Below, in pieces: positions 23,560 to 31,250 of a stretch of 64,000 bases of DNA; positions within the stretch are counted from its first letter, which is position 1, and the number at the start of each line of letters is the position of its first letter. The translations under genes were made by a program, and so were the position numbers. The stretch comes from Lepus europaeus (taxonomy: Eukaryota > Chordata > Mammalia > Lagomorpha > Leporidae), in assembly GCF_033115175.1 (NCBI RefSeq), contig NC_084835.1, positions 55,924,948 through 55,988,947 of the forward strand, written 5' to 3'. The notes beneath the pieces were generated by a model. It was given only the letters and a program-made list of their open reading frames with translations. It was not told the origin of the DNA and did no database searches.

Positions 23560-23625
23560 TCCTCCCTCCCTCCCTCCCTCCCTCTGCCTTTCAAATAAAT
23601 AAAATAATAATAATAAAAAAAAAGA
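23311..23625 (+). mobile_element. CSINE with expanded microsatellite
   Basis: Plus-strand copy with an internal deletion in the body and a (TC)n(CCCT)n array at about 23513-23583. AAGAAATCACAGGG flanks both ends. Confidence 0.93.
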
Positions 23626-24240
23626 AATCACAGGGTCTGTTCTAGGGAGTGAGGTAGATTTACAGCTAATTAGGATGTAACTTGACTTGAACAATTGAAA
23701 AACAAAATCAAGTGATGGAAAGCTAATGTTTGAATTTAGCTACTGGAATGGAAAATAACAATCCCTCATTCAATTTCCAAAGCAAAGTCAGTTCATAGAC
23801 CTAAAGCACATTGATTCAAGGGAAGACTGCCAGTTCTCAATGATGAAGAATTCTGCAATACCACTAAAAGTATGAGTGATAAATATTACCCCAGTCCTTC
23901 CCTAGTGGAACCTATAGCCATTTAGCAGCATGATGATGCCTAGGGAAATGGATATAAAATCTGTATTGACACAGATACCACAGGACCTGAAATCCCATTT
24001 GTTCCTCCAATTAGTGTGGGGGCTTATGAAGGGCAGATGATAAATGGAATTCTGACCCAAGTACATCCTGGAATGGGTCTTCTGGGTCTATGAACTTTCC
24101 TGTGGTTACTTTCTTAGTTCCCACTTGTATAATTAGAGTAGACACATACTTAGTTGTTGGCAAAATCCTTAAAATTCTTTACTGACATGTAGAATGGATA
24201 GATGTAGAAGAAGACAAAAATGAGAAGCAACACTAGGAGG
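23626..24240. other. Unassigned sequence left of the ERV-L relic
   Basis: About 600 bases. Part may be further ERV-L-derived sequence, because several short reading-frame stretches run in the same sense, but no motif is clear. Confidence 0.3.
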
Positions 24241-24334
24241 AATTTCAGAGGTTAGCACCACCCTAAGAGACTTCCAAGATGGAGGGTGGTGGTCCACATC
24301 AGTTTACCTGACTGACCCTTTCACGAATCAGATC

Positions 24335-24637
24335 ATGGTGGACAAGGGCAGACCGCTGATAGCCCAAATAAATAGTAGCCCCACTCATGGATGCCAAGCC
24401 CAGTGTGGTGTGGACTGGTCAATCAACATAGACTTCAGAACTTGCTATGTGAATATTGAACCATTAATGTCATTTTTCTTGATATCAATCAATAAAGAGG
24501 ATCAAAAGCAGGTAGTTTTTACTTGGAATGAACAGCAATACACATTTACCATCTTGCTCCAGGACTTTCTGTCCTCTGGGATTTTGTTTCTGACATCTGC
24601 AGAATATCTGGCCCATTATTTGAGGGGGTCATGTTAA
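24335..24637 (+). pseudogene. ERV-L-like reverse transcriptase fragment
   Basis: A 100-residue open stretch. Its second half carries a phenylalanine-threonine-tryptophan block, a QYTFTILLQ block and the approach to the catalytic loop. Downstream sequence continues the homology in another frame (a TGPGEQ-like block near 24633-24650), so it is frameshifted and lacks the catalytic aspartates. The only neighbour on the same strand is the integrase relic at 30.8 kb. Not expected to make an enzyme. Confidence 0.6.
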
Positions 24638-24792
24638 CTGGACCTGGAGAGCAGAAAGTAGCAAGTAGTTAGGTTGTCTTTGTAAGATGCAGATACCAGA
24701 TTATAGGAGGTAGGCTCTGGAAATATTAAGTCCACTGTTGCAGTTGATTTCTCAACAATGTTGCAGTGGATTCCTTTCTGAGAGGAGCATCG

Positions 24793-25105
24793 TGGTGGGG
24801 GCAAGAGGCGTGGAGTCAACACGCAGACCCTGGGAGTCTGGTGAAAGCAGGCTTGAGGCGAGCAGCAGCAGACTCCTTTATTACAGTTGGAACCACTTCT
24901 TATATAGCCAAGACCAGCCAACCTGCTCAAGAGGCGGTCTATGCCCCAACCAATCACAGCCTGTTGCCAGGCAGTTTCCAAAGCCATCCAATCACAGCCT
25001 GTTGCCAGGCAGGCTCCGTTGCCAGGTGGGTTTCAAAGCCATTCCTGAGTAACTGACGCTCACTTGCCAGTGGCCACCTTGGCATGGCCTTCTCTTTCCA
25101 CCACA
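24793..25105 (-). mobile_element. LTR-like element (probable solo LTR)
   Basis: Read on the minus strand it has the architecture of a retroviral LTR: two copies of a GATTGG (inverted CCAAT) block within a 25-base repeat containing GCCTGGCAACAGGCTGTGAT (plus-strand copies near 24952 and 24987), then TATATAAG near 24901, then AATAAAGGAG near 24878. Possible ends TGGTGG/CCACCA form a short inverted repeat. No target duplication could be found, so the edges may be off by tens of bases. It lies within the ERV-L-like pol relic. Confidence 0.6.
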
Positions 25106-25746
25106 GTCCACCACGTGTTAAAGTTTTAAAAAATATATGATGGTCTGGGATGTCTTAAAAATATTCCAGAGGAAAGGACAAATTACTTAGAAGCAAAGAA
25201 TTTGGTGGCCATTTTAAAATGTGAAGGAATCATATACTGCATTTAGAAATTCAACTTGAACTCATTCATCAGGAGTTTACAGTTTTGAGTGGAGCAAGGC
25301 AGGGCTTAGCATCAAATCCAAGTGGTGGCTTGGATTATGGGTGACATAATTCAGAAGATCCATTTATGCTAGCAATAGCTACGATTAATAATGATGCAAT
25401 CAGAAGGCTTTGACAGACCCCACGAGGAGAGTTAGAGGGCACACACCTGAGAATCTGTGAAGAAGATCTACCTGTATTTTTTTTAAAAAAAGATTTATTT
25501 ATTTAGTTAGTTATTTGAAAAGCAGATTTACAGAGAGACAGAGAGGTCTTCCATCTGCTGGTTCACTCCCCAGGTGGTCGCAACAGCCAGAGCTGCGCCG
25601 ATCCAAAGCCAGGAGCCAGGAGCTTCCTCGGGGTCTCCCACATGGGTGCAGGGGCCCAAGCACTTGGGCCATCCTCTCCTGCTTTCCTAGGCCATAGCAG
25701 AGAGCTGGATCGGAAGAGGAGCAGCTGGACTTGAACTACTGCCCAT

Positions 25747-25750
25747 ATGG
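25747..25750. repeat. Proviral target duplication, left copy (ATGG)
   Basis: ATGG lies immediately outside the left LTR and is repeated at 29997-30000. Four bases is the usual gammaretroviral duplication size. Confidence 0.93.
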
Positions 25751-26360
25751 TGTTGGACCTCTCAGTTGCAGAGATGCCCACTTGCTCGAGAGGATGCCCA
25801 AAGATCCAGACTCCAGACCAGTTGATGCAAAAAGCACGAGGTTTTTATTGAACGTTTGCGCAAACGGGCCCCCACCTCAGGTGGTGAGGAGCCCTGAGCA
25901 GCAGTTTCACACAGGTTATATAGGCAACGAATTAGCATATTCCTAATGCGCATGCGTAGGATTGGTCAGTTCAGAGGGACAATTAGCATACCGGAGAATG
26001 CTGAGGGAGAGTGCTGAGGGAACGAGCTGAGGGAGAGTGCTGAGGGAACGTGCTGAGGGAACGTGCTGAGGGAGAGTGCTGAGGGAACGTGCTGAGGGAG
26101 AGTGCTGAGGGAGAGTGCTGAGGGAGAGTGCTGAGGGAACGTGCTGAGGGAACGTGCTGAGGGAGAGTGCCTAGAGACTCTCTGAAGGGGAGGGGCAGCT
26201 CTGCTCTGGGCATGCCTAGAGGTTCTCTGAAGGGGATTGACTTTTCCTTCCCAGAGAACGTCCTGCCCGCTGGACTCTGGGGAACATCTAACCTCTTAAG
26301 AAGCCCCTGATATCTGCCCAGGCCTAGTTTCTTGTCCCTCTCCCCCATAAGGGTCCTTCA
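25751..26360 (-). repeat. Provirus 3' LTR (610 bases)
   Basis: On the minus strand it runs TGAAGGACCC...GGTCCAACA. It carries 13 tandem copies of a 13-base unit (GCTGAGGGAACGT / GCTGAGGGAGAGT on the plus strand, about 26001-26169) in U3, two ATGCTAAT octamer-like sites, a CCAAT box, a TATA box (TATATAA, 25916-25922 region) and AATAAA (25844-25849). Apart from the repeat number it differs from the 5' LTR at about two or three bases. Confidence 0.97.
26001..26169 (-). repeat. U3 tandem array, 13 x 13 bp
   Basis: Thirteen consecutive 13-base units of two types ending in AACGT or AGAGT, with one AACGA variant. The other LTR has six. The seven-unit difference (91 bases) exactly explains the LTR length difference. 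Confidence 0.95.
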
Positions 26361-26378
26361 TTCCCTCCTTTTCTTTTT
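26361..26378 (-). promoter_or_regulatory. Polypurine tract for plus-strand priming
   Basis: On the minus strand AAAAAGAAAAGGAGGGAA abuts the 3' LTR, the normal position and composition of a retroviral polypurine tract. Confidence 0.9.
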
Positions 26379-26429
26379 GCAAAGATTTTAATCCTAAAAT
26401 CTATTGGACCGGCCTGGGGAGAGCCTGCC

Positions 26430-26534
26430 TCACTGGAGGGAGGGAACTCTGTTCTTGCTGGACTGGGTTGGGTTCCACGTTAACAATTGTGGAGCATGGG
26501 GATTGGAAAAACAATGGGGAAAGGCCAGGAACAT
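26430..26534 (-). pseudogene. Possible env stub
   Basis: A short open frame beginning just after the integrase stop. Its middle resembles the start of a gammaretroviral surface glycoprotein, then it ends at a stop about 70 bases before the polypurine tract. Nearly all of env is therefore missing. Similarity is weak and judged by eye. Confidence 0.4.
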
Positions 26535-26542
26535 CACAAATA

Positions 26543-27525
26543 TTAAACAGTTTTTGAAAGTCTTAGCTTGAGTGGGTTCTGAGTGCGCTGGAGCTTCCAT
26601 TTGGCTGGTCTATCCGGATCCTCGGGGCCCTGGGGAGGTGGTGCTCGCTTCACGTGTGAGGCGTGGACCCAAGCAGTGATTCCGTCGACCTTGAGAGCGG
26701 TGGGAGTTGTCAACAGCACAGTGAAGGGGCCTTTCCACCGGGGCTCTAGAGTCTTAGATTGGTGCCTTCGGACATACACAGCGTCTCTGATTTGGAAAGG
26801 ATGTGGGATGGTTGTCGTCTTGGGTTGGTAGGCTGCTGCAAGAGGTTTCCAGACCTGGTTCTGGATGATCTGGAGCACTCTCAACCGGGCCTGTAATTTA
26901 GGGGCATCGGCAACGGAGTCACTGGCAAGGTCAAGCAAGCCTGCTACTGGTGGGGGCCCTCCATAAAGGATTTCGTATGGTGTCAGCCCGCAATGAGAGG
27001 GCGTGTTTCGGACCCGGAACAACACCATAGGGAGGAGTTGGACCCAGTCTTTAACGCCAGTCTCCAACGCTAATTTGGTCAAGGTCTCTTTAATTGTTCT
27101 GTTCATTCTTTCTACCTGTCCTGAACTTTGGGGTCTATAGGCACAGTGCAATTTCCAATTTATGCCTAATGCTTTGGCCACCAACTGACTTACCTGGGAG
27201 ACAAACGCTGGGCCGTTGTCGGACCCGATTACCTTAGGCAAGCCGAACCGGGGGAAGACCTCCTCTATGATCTTCTTGACGACCACCCGGGCGGTTTCCC
27301 GTTTTGTGGGGAATGCCTCAGTCCATCCGGAGAAGGTGTCTACAAAAACTAGAAGATACTTATTCCCATAACTGCCCGGCCTTATCTCAGTGAAATCGAC
27401 CTCCCAGTTGATCCCTGGTCGGTCTCCTCTTAACCTAGCTCCCTCCGGGAGCTTGAGGTGTCTGGCATTTACCTTGGCACACGGAACACAGGATTCAGTC
27501 ACCTGCTGGACTAAAGAGTCAAGTC
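26543..27525 (-). pseudogene. pol: Gammaretrovirus-like integrase (C-terminal pol), open
   Basis: About 320 codons without a stop. Integrase inserts viral DNA into host chromosomes. Visible are the second half of the N-terminal zinc-binding domain (a C-V-P-C pair), a catalytic core with D, D and E at about residues 36, 95 and 131 counted from the GTG at 27502 (D,D(35)E spacing), and a C-terminal domain with the RWKGPF block. The N-terminal histidines and everything upstream (protease, RT, RNase H) are deleted. The frame is entered from the gag junction near 27520 and has no initiation codon of its own, since the first candidate is GTG at 27502. It is intact because the insertion is young; independent function is not implied. 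Confidence 0.9.
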
Positions 27526-28332
27526 GTCTTTGACCCAGTGTCCTTTTTCTTTACAATAGGCACATTGATCTCTTTCCACCCGAGGCTTTCGCTTGTCTCC
27601 CAAGTCCCTATTCTGTCCTGGTCTACTCCTTTCTGTATCCTGCACTACAGTGGCCAAAATTCTACTAAGCTCTCGATTACGTCTTTTGTCTCTTTTGTCT
27701 TCCCTTTCCTCCTGCTCCTTGCGGATCCTTTCCTCCTTCTCCTCTCGGGTCTCCCTTTTGTTGTAAATCTTTTCTGCCTCCTTCATTAAATCTTGTATAG
27801 TATACCCCTGAAGCCCCTCTAGCCGCTGCAATTTATTGCGAATGTCCGACGCTGACTGTCCTATAAAGGACATGATTACATCTCCCTGCCGGTCCTCTGC
27901 CAGGGGGTCAAACGGGGTGTACACACGGTAGGCTTCCATTAATCTTTCTAGGAAGCCTGCTGGCGTTTCCTCAGCCCCCTGCACTACTGCACGTACCTTG
28001 GCCAAATTGGTGGGGCGCTTTCCAGCCCCTCTGAGACCCGCAAGGAGATTCTGGCGGTAAAGACGAAGTCACTCCCTACCAGCAACGGTGGTGTAGTCCC
28101 AATCAGGATGGGTTAAGGGAAACGCCTCCTCGATTTCGTTTGGCAGTAGGGTCGGTCGGCCATCTGCTCCAGGGACGTTTTTCCGTGCCTCAAGGTAGAC
28201 ACGCTGCTTTTCCTCAGTAGTGAGGAGGGTCTGCAGAAGCTGCCTACAATCATCCCAGGTGGGCTGATGAGTCAATAAAATTGACTCGATCAGCCCAGTC
28301 AGAGCCTGGGGGTCCTGAGAGAAAGAGGGGTT
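27511..28332 (-). pseudogene. gag: Provirus gag: capsid and truncated nucleocapsid
   Basis: The reading frame carries the capsid C-terminal part, including the major homology region, a long charged Lys/Arg/Glu stretch, and a nucleocapsid zinc finger of the C-x2-C-x4-H type near 27530-27565. Three breaks are visible. Entry near 28332 is in a different frame from the matrix/p12 part and follows it by only about 30 bases, so the end of p12 and N-terminal capsid are deleted. An in-frame TGA sits at 28069-28071. The last zinc-finger cysteine is lost at the gag-integrase junction. Without these parts a complete capsid is not expected. Confidence 0.9.
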
Positions 28333-29062
28333 CCTGCGGGGGAGCAGGCTGGCCGGGAAGATAGGGTGGGGGAGAGTCAAAGAGCAGAAAGTCCTGATCA
28401 GCCGGAAGAACTGGTGGCTTGTCAGGTTTTGGATCTCGAATCTCCTTCAGAGGGTATAGGGAGGAGGTTGGCACAACCGGGATAGGAGGAGGGGGTATCG
28501 GGGAGGAAGGTATTAAAGGAGTTGGGGATGGCCGAGGAAGGGGTAACGGGGTCCGTATGGGCTCCGTCGGGAAGGAGAAGGGTTTTATCCAGGGAGGGGG
28601 GTTACGTGAAAGATCCTCCCACGTGGTAATGTAGGGCACCTGATCAGGGTGTCCATTGGATCCTGGCTGAAAGACTCGCGCCTTAATCTGTAAAATAATA
28701 TCGAGGTTAAAAGTGCCGTTCCTTGGCCAGCCGACCTCGAAGGCCGGCCACTCTGAGGAACAGAATTTTGCCCATTGTTTCCTTTTAACCTCCACTGAGA
28801 GGTGGCGCGCGCGTTCTCGAACGTCCTTCCAGTGATCTAGAGTGAGACTTAAAGGGGTGGTTATTTGTTGACCCATGGGTGCAAAGATTTCAGCCCAAAC
28901 AAAAAGAACAGCCAATACACAGACACATACAGTAAACAAGACAAACCGCGCGGCACCAGCTCTAGGACAAATCGACAATGCTACCTCAGATGGGAAGAGC
29001 CGCTTGGCCAGGCTTTTCCCGGGAAGGAGGGAGACTTGGTCCCTGACCTTCCTCCAGACCAT
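28250..29062 (-). pseudogene. gag: Provirus gag: matrix and p12 with hydrophobic N-terminal extension
   Basis: From the MGQ start at 28876 the frame encodes a gammaretroviral matrix (glycine 2 for myristoylation) and a proline-rich p12-like region with a PPPY late-budding motif (about 28361-28372). It then runs out of frame to a stop at 28250. Upstream of MGQ the same frame stays open for 62 codons to an ATG at 29062 (a TGA closes it at 29078-29080). This extension holds a hydrophobic stretch of about 20 residues just before the matrix start, with basic residues on its N-terminal side. That layout resembles the leader of gammaretroviral glyco-Gag, which usually starts at CUG. The AUG start and function here are inference. 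Confidence 0.85.
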
Positions 29063-29235
29063 TCCAGGCACGTCAAATCAAGCAAAAAGAACAGCCAACA
29101 AAAACCGCGCAGCAACAGACCTACGACAAATCGAACGCTATTGCGCTATTTTTGGGAGCGGCTGCCTGACCAGCCCTCCCCGGGAAGGAGGGAGACTTGG
29201 TCTCCGACCCACCTCCAGACCACCCCGGGAGCGTC
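28896..29235 (-). repeat. Tandem duplication in the proviral leader
   Basis: Two imperfect units, 28896-29074 and 29079-29235, share AAAAAGAACAGCC, ACAAATCGA and GGAAGGAGGGAGACTTGGTC about 183 bases apart. Both lie between the primer binding site and gag, where gammaretroviral packaging signals and splice donors lie. Confidence 0.8.
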
Positions 29236-29347
29236 TTCCGGGGGAACGGACCGAGGGTTTCCCCTACTGGTCTCACAAACCGGAGCGTCCTCCGGGGAAC
29301 GGACCAGGGGTTGCTGGGCACGCCTGCCTCCCCCACTGGTCTCACAG
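29227..29347 (-). repeat. Second, shorter leader duplication
   Basis: GGAGCGTC(T/C)TCCGGGG...GGAACGGACC...ACTGGTCTCACA is present twice, about 29227-29277 and 29278-29347. Confidence 0.75.
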
Positions 29348-29456
29348 AGTCAGGTACTGGCCAGTCAGAACACTCAAGACGAAGAACAACAAACAGAAAA
29401 CACTTAATCATACCTCCAACTGGTTCACAGGGAATGGGTCTGAGGGCGACCTAAAA

Positions 29457-29474
29457 TCCCCGTACGGGCCACCA
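29457..29474 (-). promoter_or_regulatory. Primer binding site matching tRNA-Ile
   Basis: On the minus strand TGGTGGCCCGTACGGGGA begins three bases inside the 5' LTR. It is complementary to the 3' end of mammalian tRNA-Ile(AAU), ...CCCCGTACGGGCCA plus CCA, over all 18 positions as I recall that tRNA. Most gammaretroviruses use tRNA-Pro. Confidence 0.88.
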
Positions 29475-29477
29475 AAA

Positions 29478-29996
29478 TGTTGGACCTCTCAGTTGCAGAG
29501 ATGCCCACTTGCTCGAGAGGATGCCCAAAGATCCAGACTCCAGACCAGTTGATGCAAAAAGCACCAGGTTTTTATTGAACGTTTGCGCAAACGGGCCCCC
29601 ACCTCAGGCGGTGAGGAGCCCTGAGCAGCAGTTTCACACAGGTTATATAGGCAACGAATTAGCATATTCCTAATGCGCATGCGTAGGATTGGTCAGTTCA
29701 GAGGGACAATTAGCATACCGGAGAATGCTGAGGGAGAGTGCTGAGGGAACGTGCTGAGGGAACGTGCTGAGGGAGAGTGCTGAGGGAACGTGCTGAGGGA
29801 GAGTGCCTAGAGACTCTCTGAAGGGGAGGGGCAGCTCTGCTCTGGGCATGCCTAGAGGTTCTCTGAAGGGGATTGACTTTTCCTTCCCAGAGAACGTCCT
29901 GCCCGCTGGACTCTGGGGAACATCTAACCTCTTAAGAAGCCCCTGATATCTGCCCAGGCCTAGTTTCTTGTCCCTCTCCCCCATAAGGGTCCTTCA
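29478..29996 (-). repeat. Provirus 5' LTR (519 bases)
   Basis: Same ends as the 3' LTR but only six copies of the 13-base U3 unit (about 29727-29804). TATA box at 29643-29649 and polyadenylation signal at 29571-29576 (both read on the minus strand); TACGCATGCGCA, one base from an NRF1 site, lies just upstream of the TATA box. Confidence 0.97.
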
Positions 29997-30000
29997 ATGG
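29997..30000. repeat. Proviral target duplication, right copy (ATGG)
   Basis: Matches 25747-25750; the CSINE sequence resumes right after it. Confidence 0.93.
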
Positions 30001-30766
30001 GATGCCGGCACTGCAGGCAGTGGCTTTACTCACTATGCCACAGCGCTGGCCCCTCTACCTGTCTTTTGAAAATAGATCCTAGGGTGCTACCTGGCTCTAG
30101 TAAAGATGGAGCATATGAATATAGAATCTATAATGACTGTGTCCACAGGACCGCCCACCACGAGATGAATATTTCCAGAACTATAGAATCATCACAACAG
30201 AGGCTGCATAGCACCCTCAGATCCACAATGTCCAGAAGCACATTCAAGGCTGGACCTGAGAGGTCCAGGTAGAAAACATGCCACAGTCAGTCACATCCAC
30301 CTGTTTCTTAAATTCTCATGGCAATGCCTCTTCCTCACTCTTCAGCTTTGGCCTCATCTGGGAGTTCCCTATGACCAACTGATGGAAGAGGAAGACACTT
30401 TGGTTTAGCTCGCAGGGAGGCCTGCCTGGTATGTTGGTGCCAGCTGTCAGTGGGCCACTGCAACATTAGCCTCATGGTCCTTGTCAAGGACAGAGCTGAA
30501 GTGAAATTCTCCTGGTGCATGAAACTGCAAGGATCGCATTTGGGCATTCATTTGTGTATAGGGAGAATGGGGCCTGAATCTAGCTCTGTGAACAATAGGT
30601 TGGCTGGGTACTAGCTAGTTTGTTAGGATCTTGGAGCTGTAAGATCCAATGATCAGAGGCAGGAAAGGTTAGGGAGGGGTACCAACATGTACAAATAATT
30701 GCCTCCTATTAATGTGTACCAGACAACATCTATGAGAGAAAAGGCGCTCACAGCCACACCTGGTCT

Positions 30767-31210
30767 GTGACTCCAGGCTTCGCTCAGTGGACTGACAAAG
30801 AGCATGGCTTTGTGGACAGGAATGCAGGCGACAGACAGGTCCCAAAGCACAGCCTTCTTCTCACCAAGGCTTTCCTGGCTCCATTCTGCGCCGCTGAATG
30901 TCCTATCTGCAGAAGCAGGCCAGCGCTGAGCTCTCAATGCAACACTGTCTTAGGAGGACACCCTGGCCAGAAATTAATGGCAATTTTATTCCACTGGACT
31001 CTCTCCAGACTGGACTGGACCACAACGCCCCATCTGTCAGCAGGTTGTCCTTCAAACCCTGCAAGGGATCCACACTATGGTAAACGAGGATTTGCAATGA
31101 TCAAGTGGAGCACAGGTCAGGGACACTGCTGCAACATTTCCCTGCCCTCAGCTCCTATTGACCACAGACAATATCCAACCCAGGTGGGTCACACGGGTCC
31201 ACACACATGA
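30767..31210 (+). pseudogene. ERV-L-like integrase N-terminal fragment
   Basis: A 147-residue open frame. Residues about 9-60 show the zinc-binding domain pattern of a class III integrase (a histidine-rich start, then ECPIC). The following part loses similarity and shows no catalytic D,D,E order. Stops lie on both sides. It is in the same sense as the RT relic at 24.3 kb and separated from it mainly by later insertions. Confidence 0.55.
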
Positions 31211-31250
31211 ACTATCAGTGACTCAGAGCCCCAAACTTGCCATGAGGCTG

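Larger units (their letters stand above)
25751..29996 (-). mobile_element. Gammaretrovirus-like endogenous provirus, internally deleted
   Basis: A 4246-base provirus on the minus strand: 5' LTR (29478-29996), tRNA-Ile primer binding site, a leader with tandem duplications, gag with breaks, an integrase-only pol, a possible short env stub, polypurine tract and 3' LTR (25751-26360). Gag matrix with an MGQ start, a PPPY late motif, one CCHC-type zinc finger and a D,D(35)E integrase place it near gammaretroviruses. Protease, RT, RNase H and most of env are missing, so it is non-autonomous. The nearly identical LTRs and exact 4-bp duplication indicate a recent insertion. What would remain usable in trans is inference. 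Confidence 0.95.
25483..30053 (-). mobile_element. CSINE, older type, split by the gammaretroviral provirus
   Basis: Minus-strand CSINE in two parts (25483-25750 and 30001-30053). The words CCCATATGG and GATGCCGGCACTGCAGGC, adjacent in intact copies, are separated by the provirus. Its own flanks share TCTACCTGT (about 25468-25476 and 30053-30061), so it inserted into the ERV-L relic first. Confidence 0.95.
24241..31250 (+). pseudogene. Class III (ERV-L-like) endogenous retrovirus pol relic, heavily interrupted
   Basis: Plus-strand remnants of a pol gene in correct order. An RT-like segment at 24335-24660 has a block resembling the FTW...QYTF...LLQ region just before the RT active site. After large insertions, an integrase-type zinc-binding segment follows at about 30767-31000, with a C-P-I-C pair near 30899-30910. 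The RT YxDD site near 24613-24635 is destroyed by frameshift and loss of the two aspartates. Subtracting the LTR-like insert and the SINE plus provirus leaves about 1.3 kb between RT and integrase parts, the space expected for connection and RNase H regions. ERV-L elements are old and dead in most mammals. Limits are approximate and the assignment is by eye. Confidence 0.62.

Noticed and set aside
26001..26169. Regularly spaced short repeats resembling a CRISPR-type array
   Set aside because: The units are contiguous 13-mers with no spacers, inside a retroviral U3; this is a vertebrate genome.
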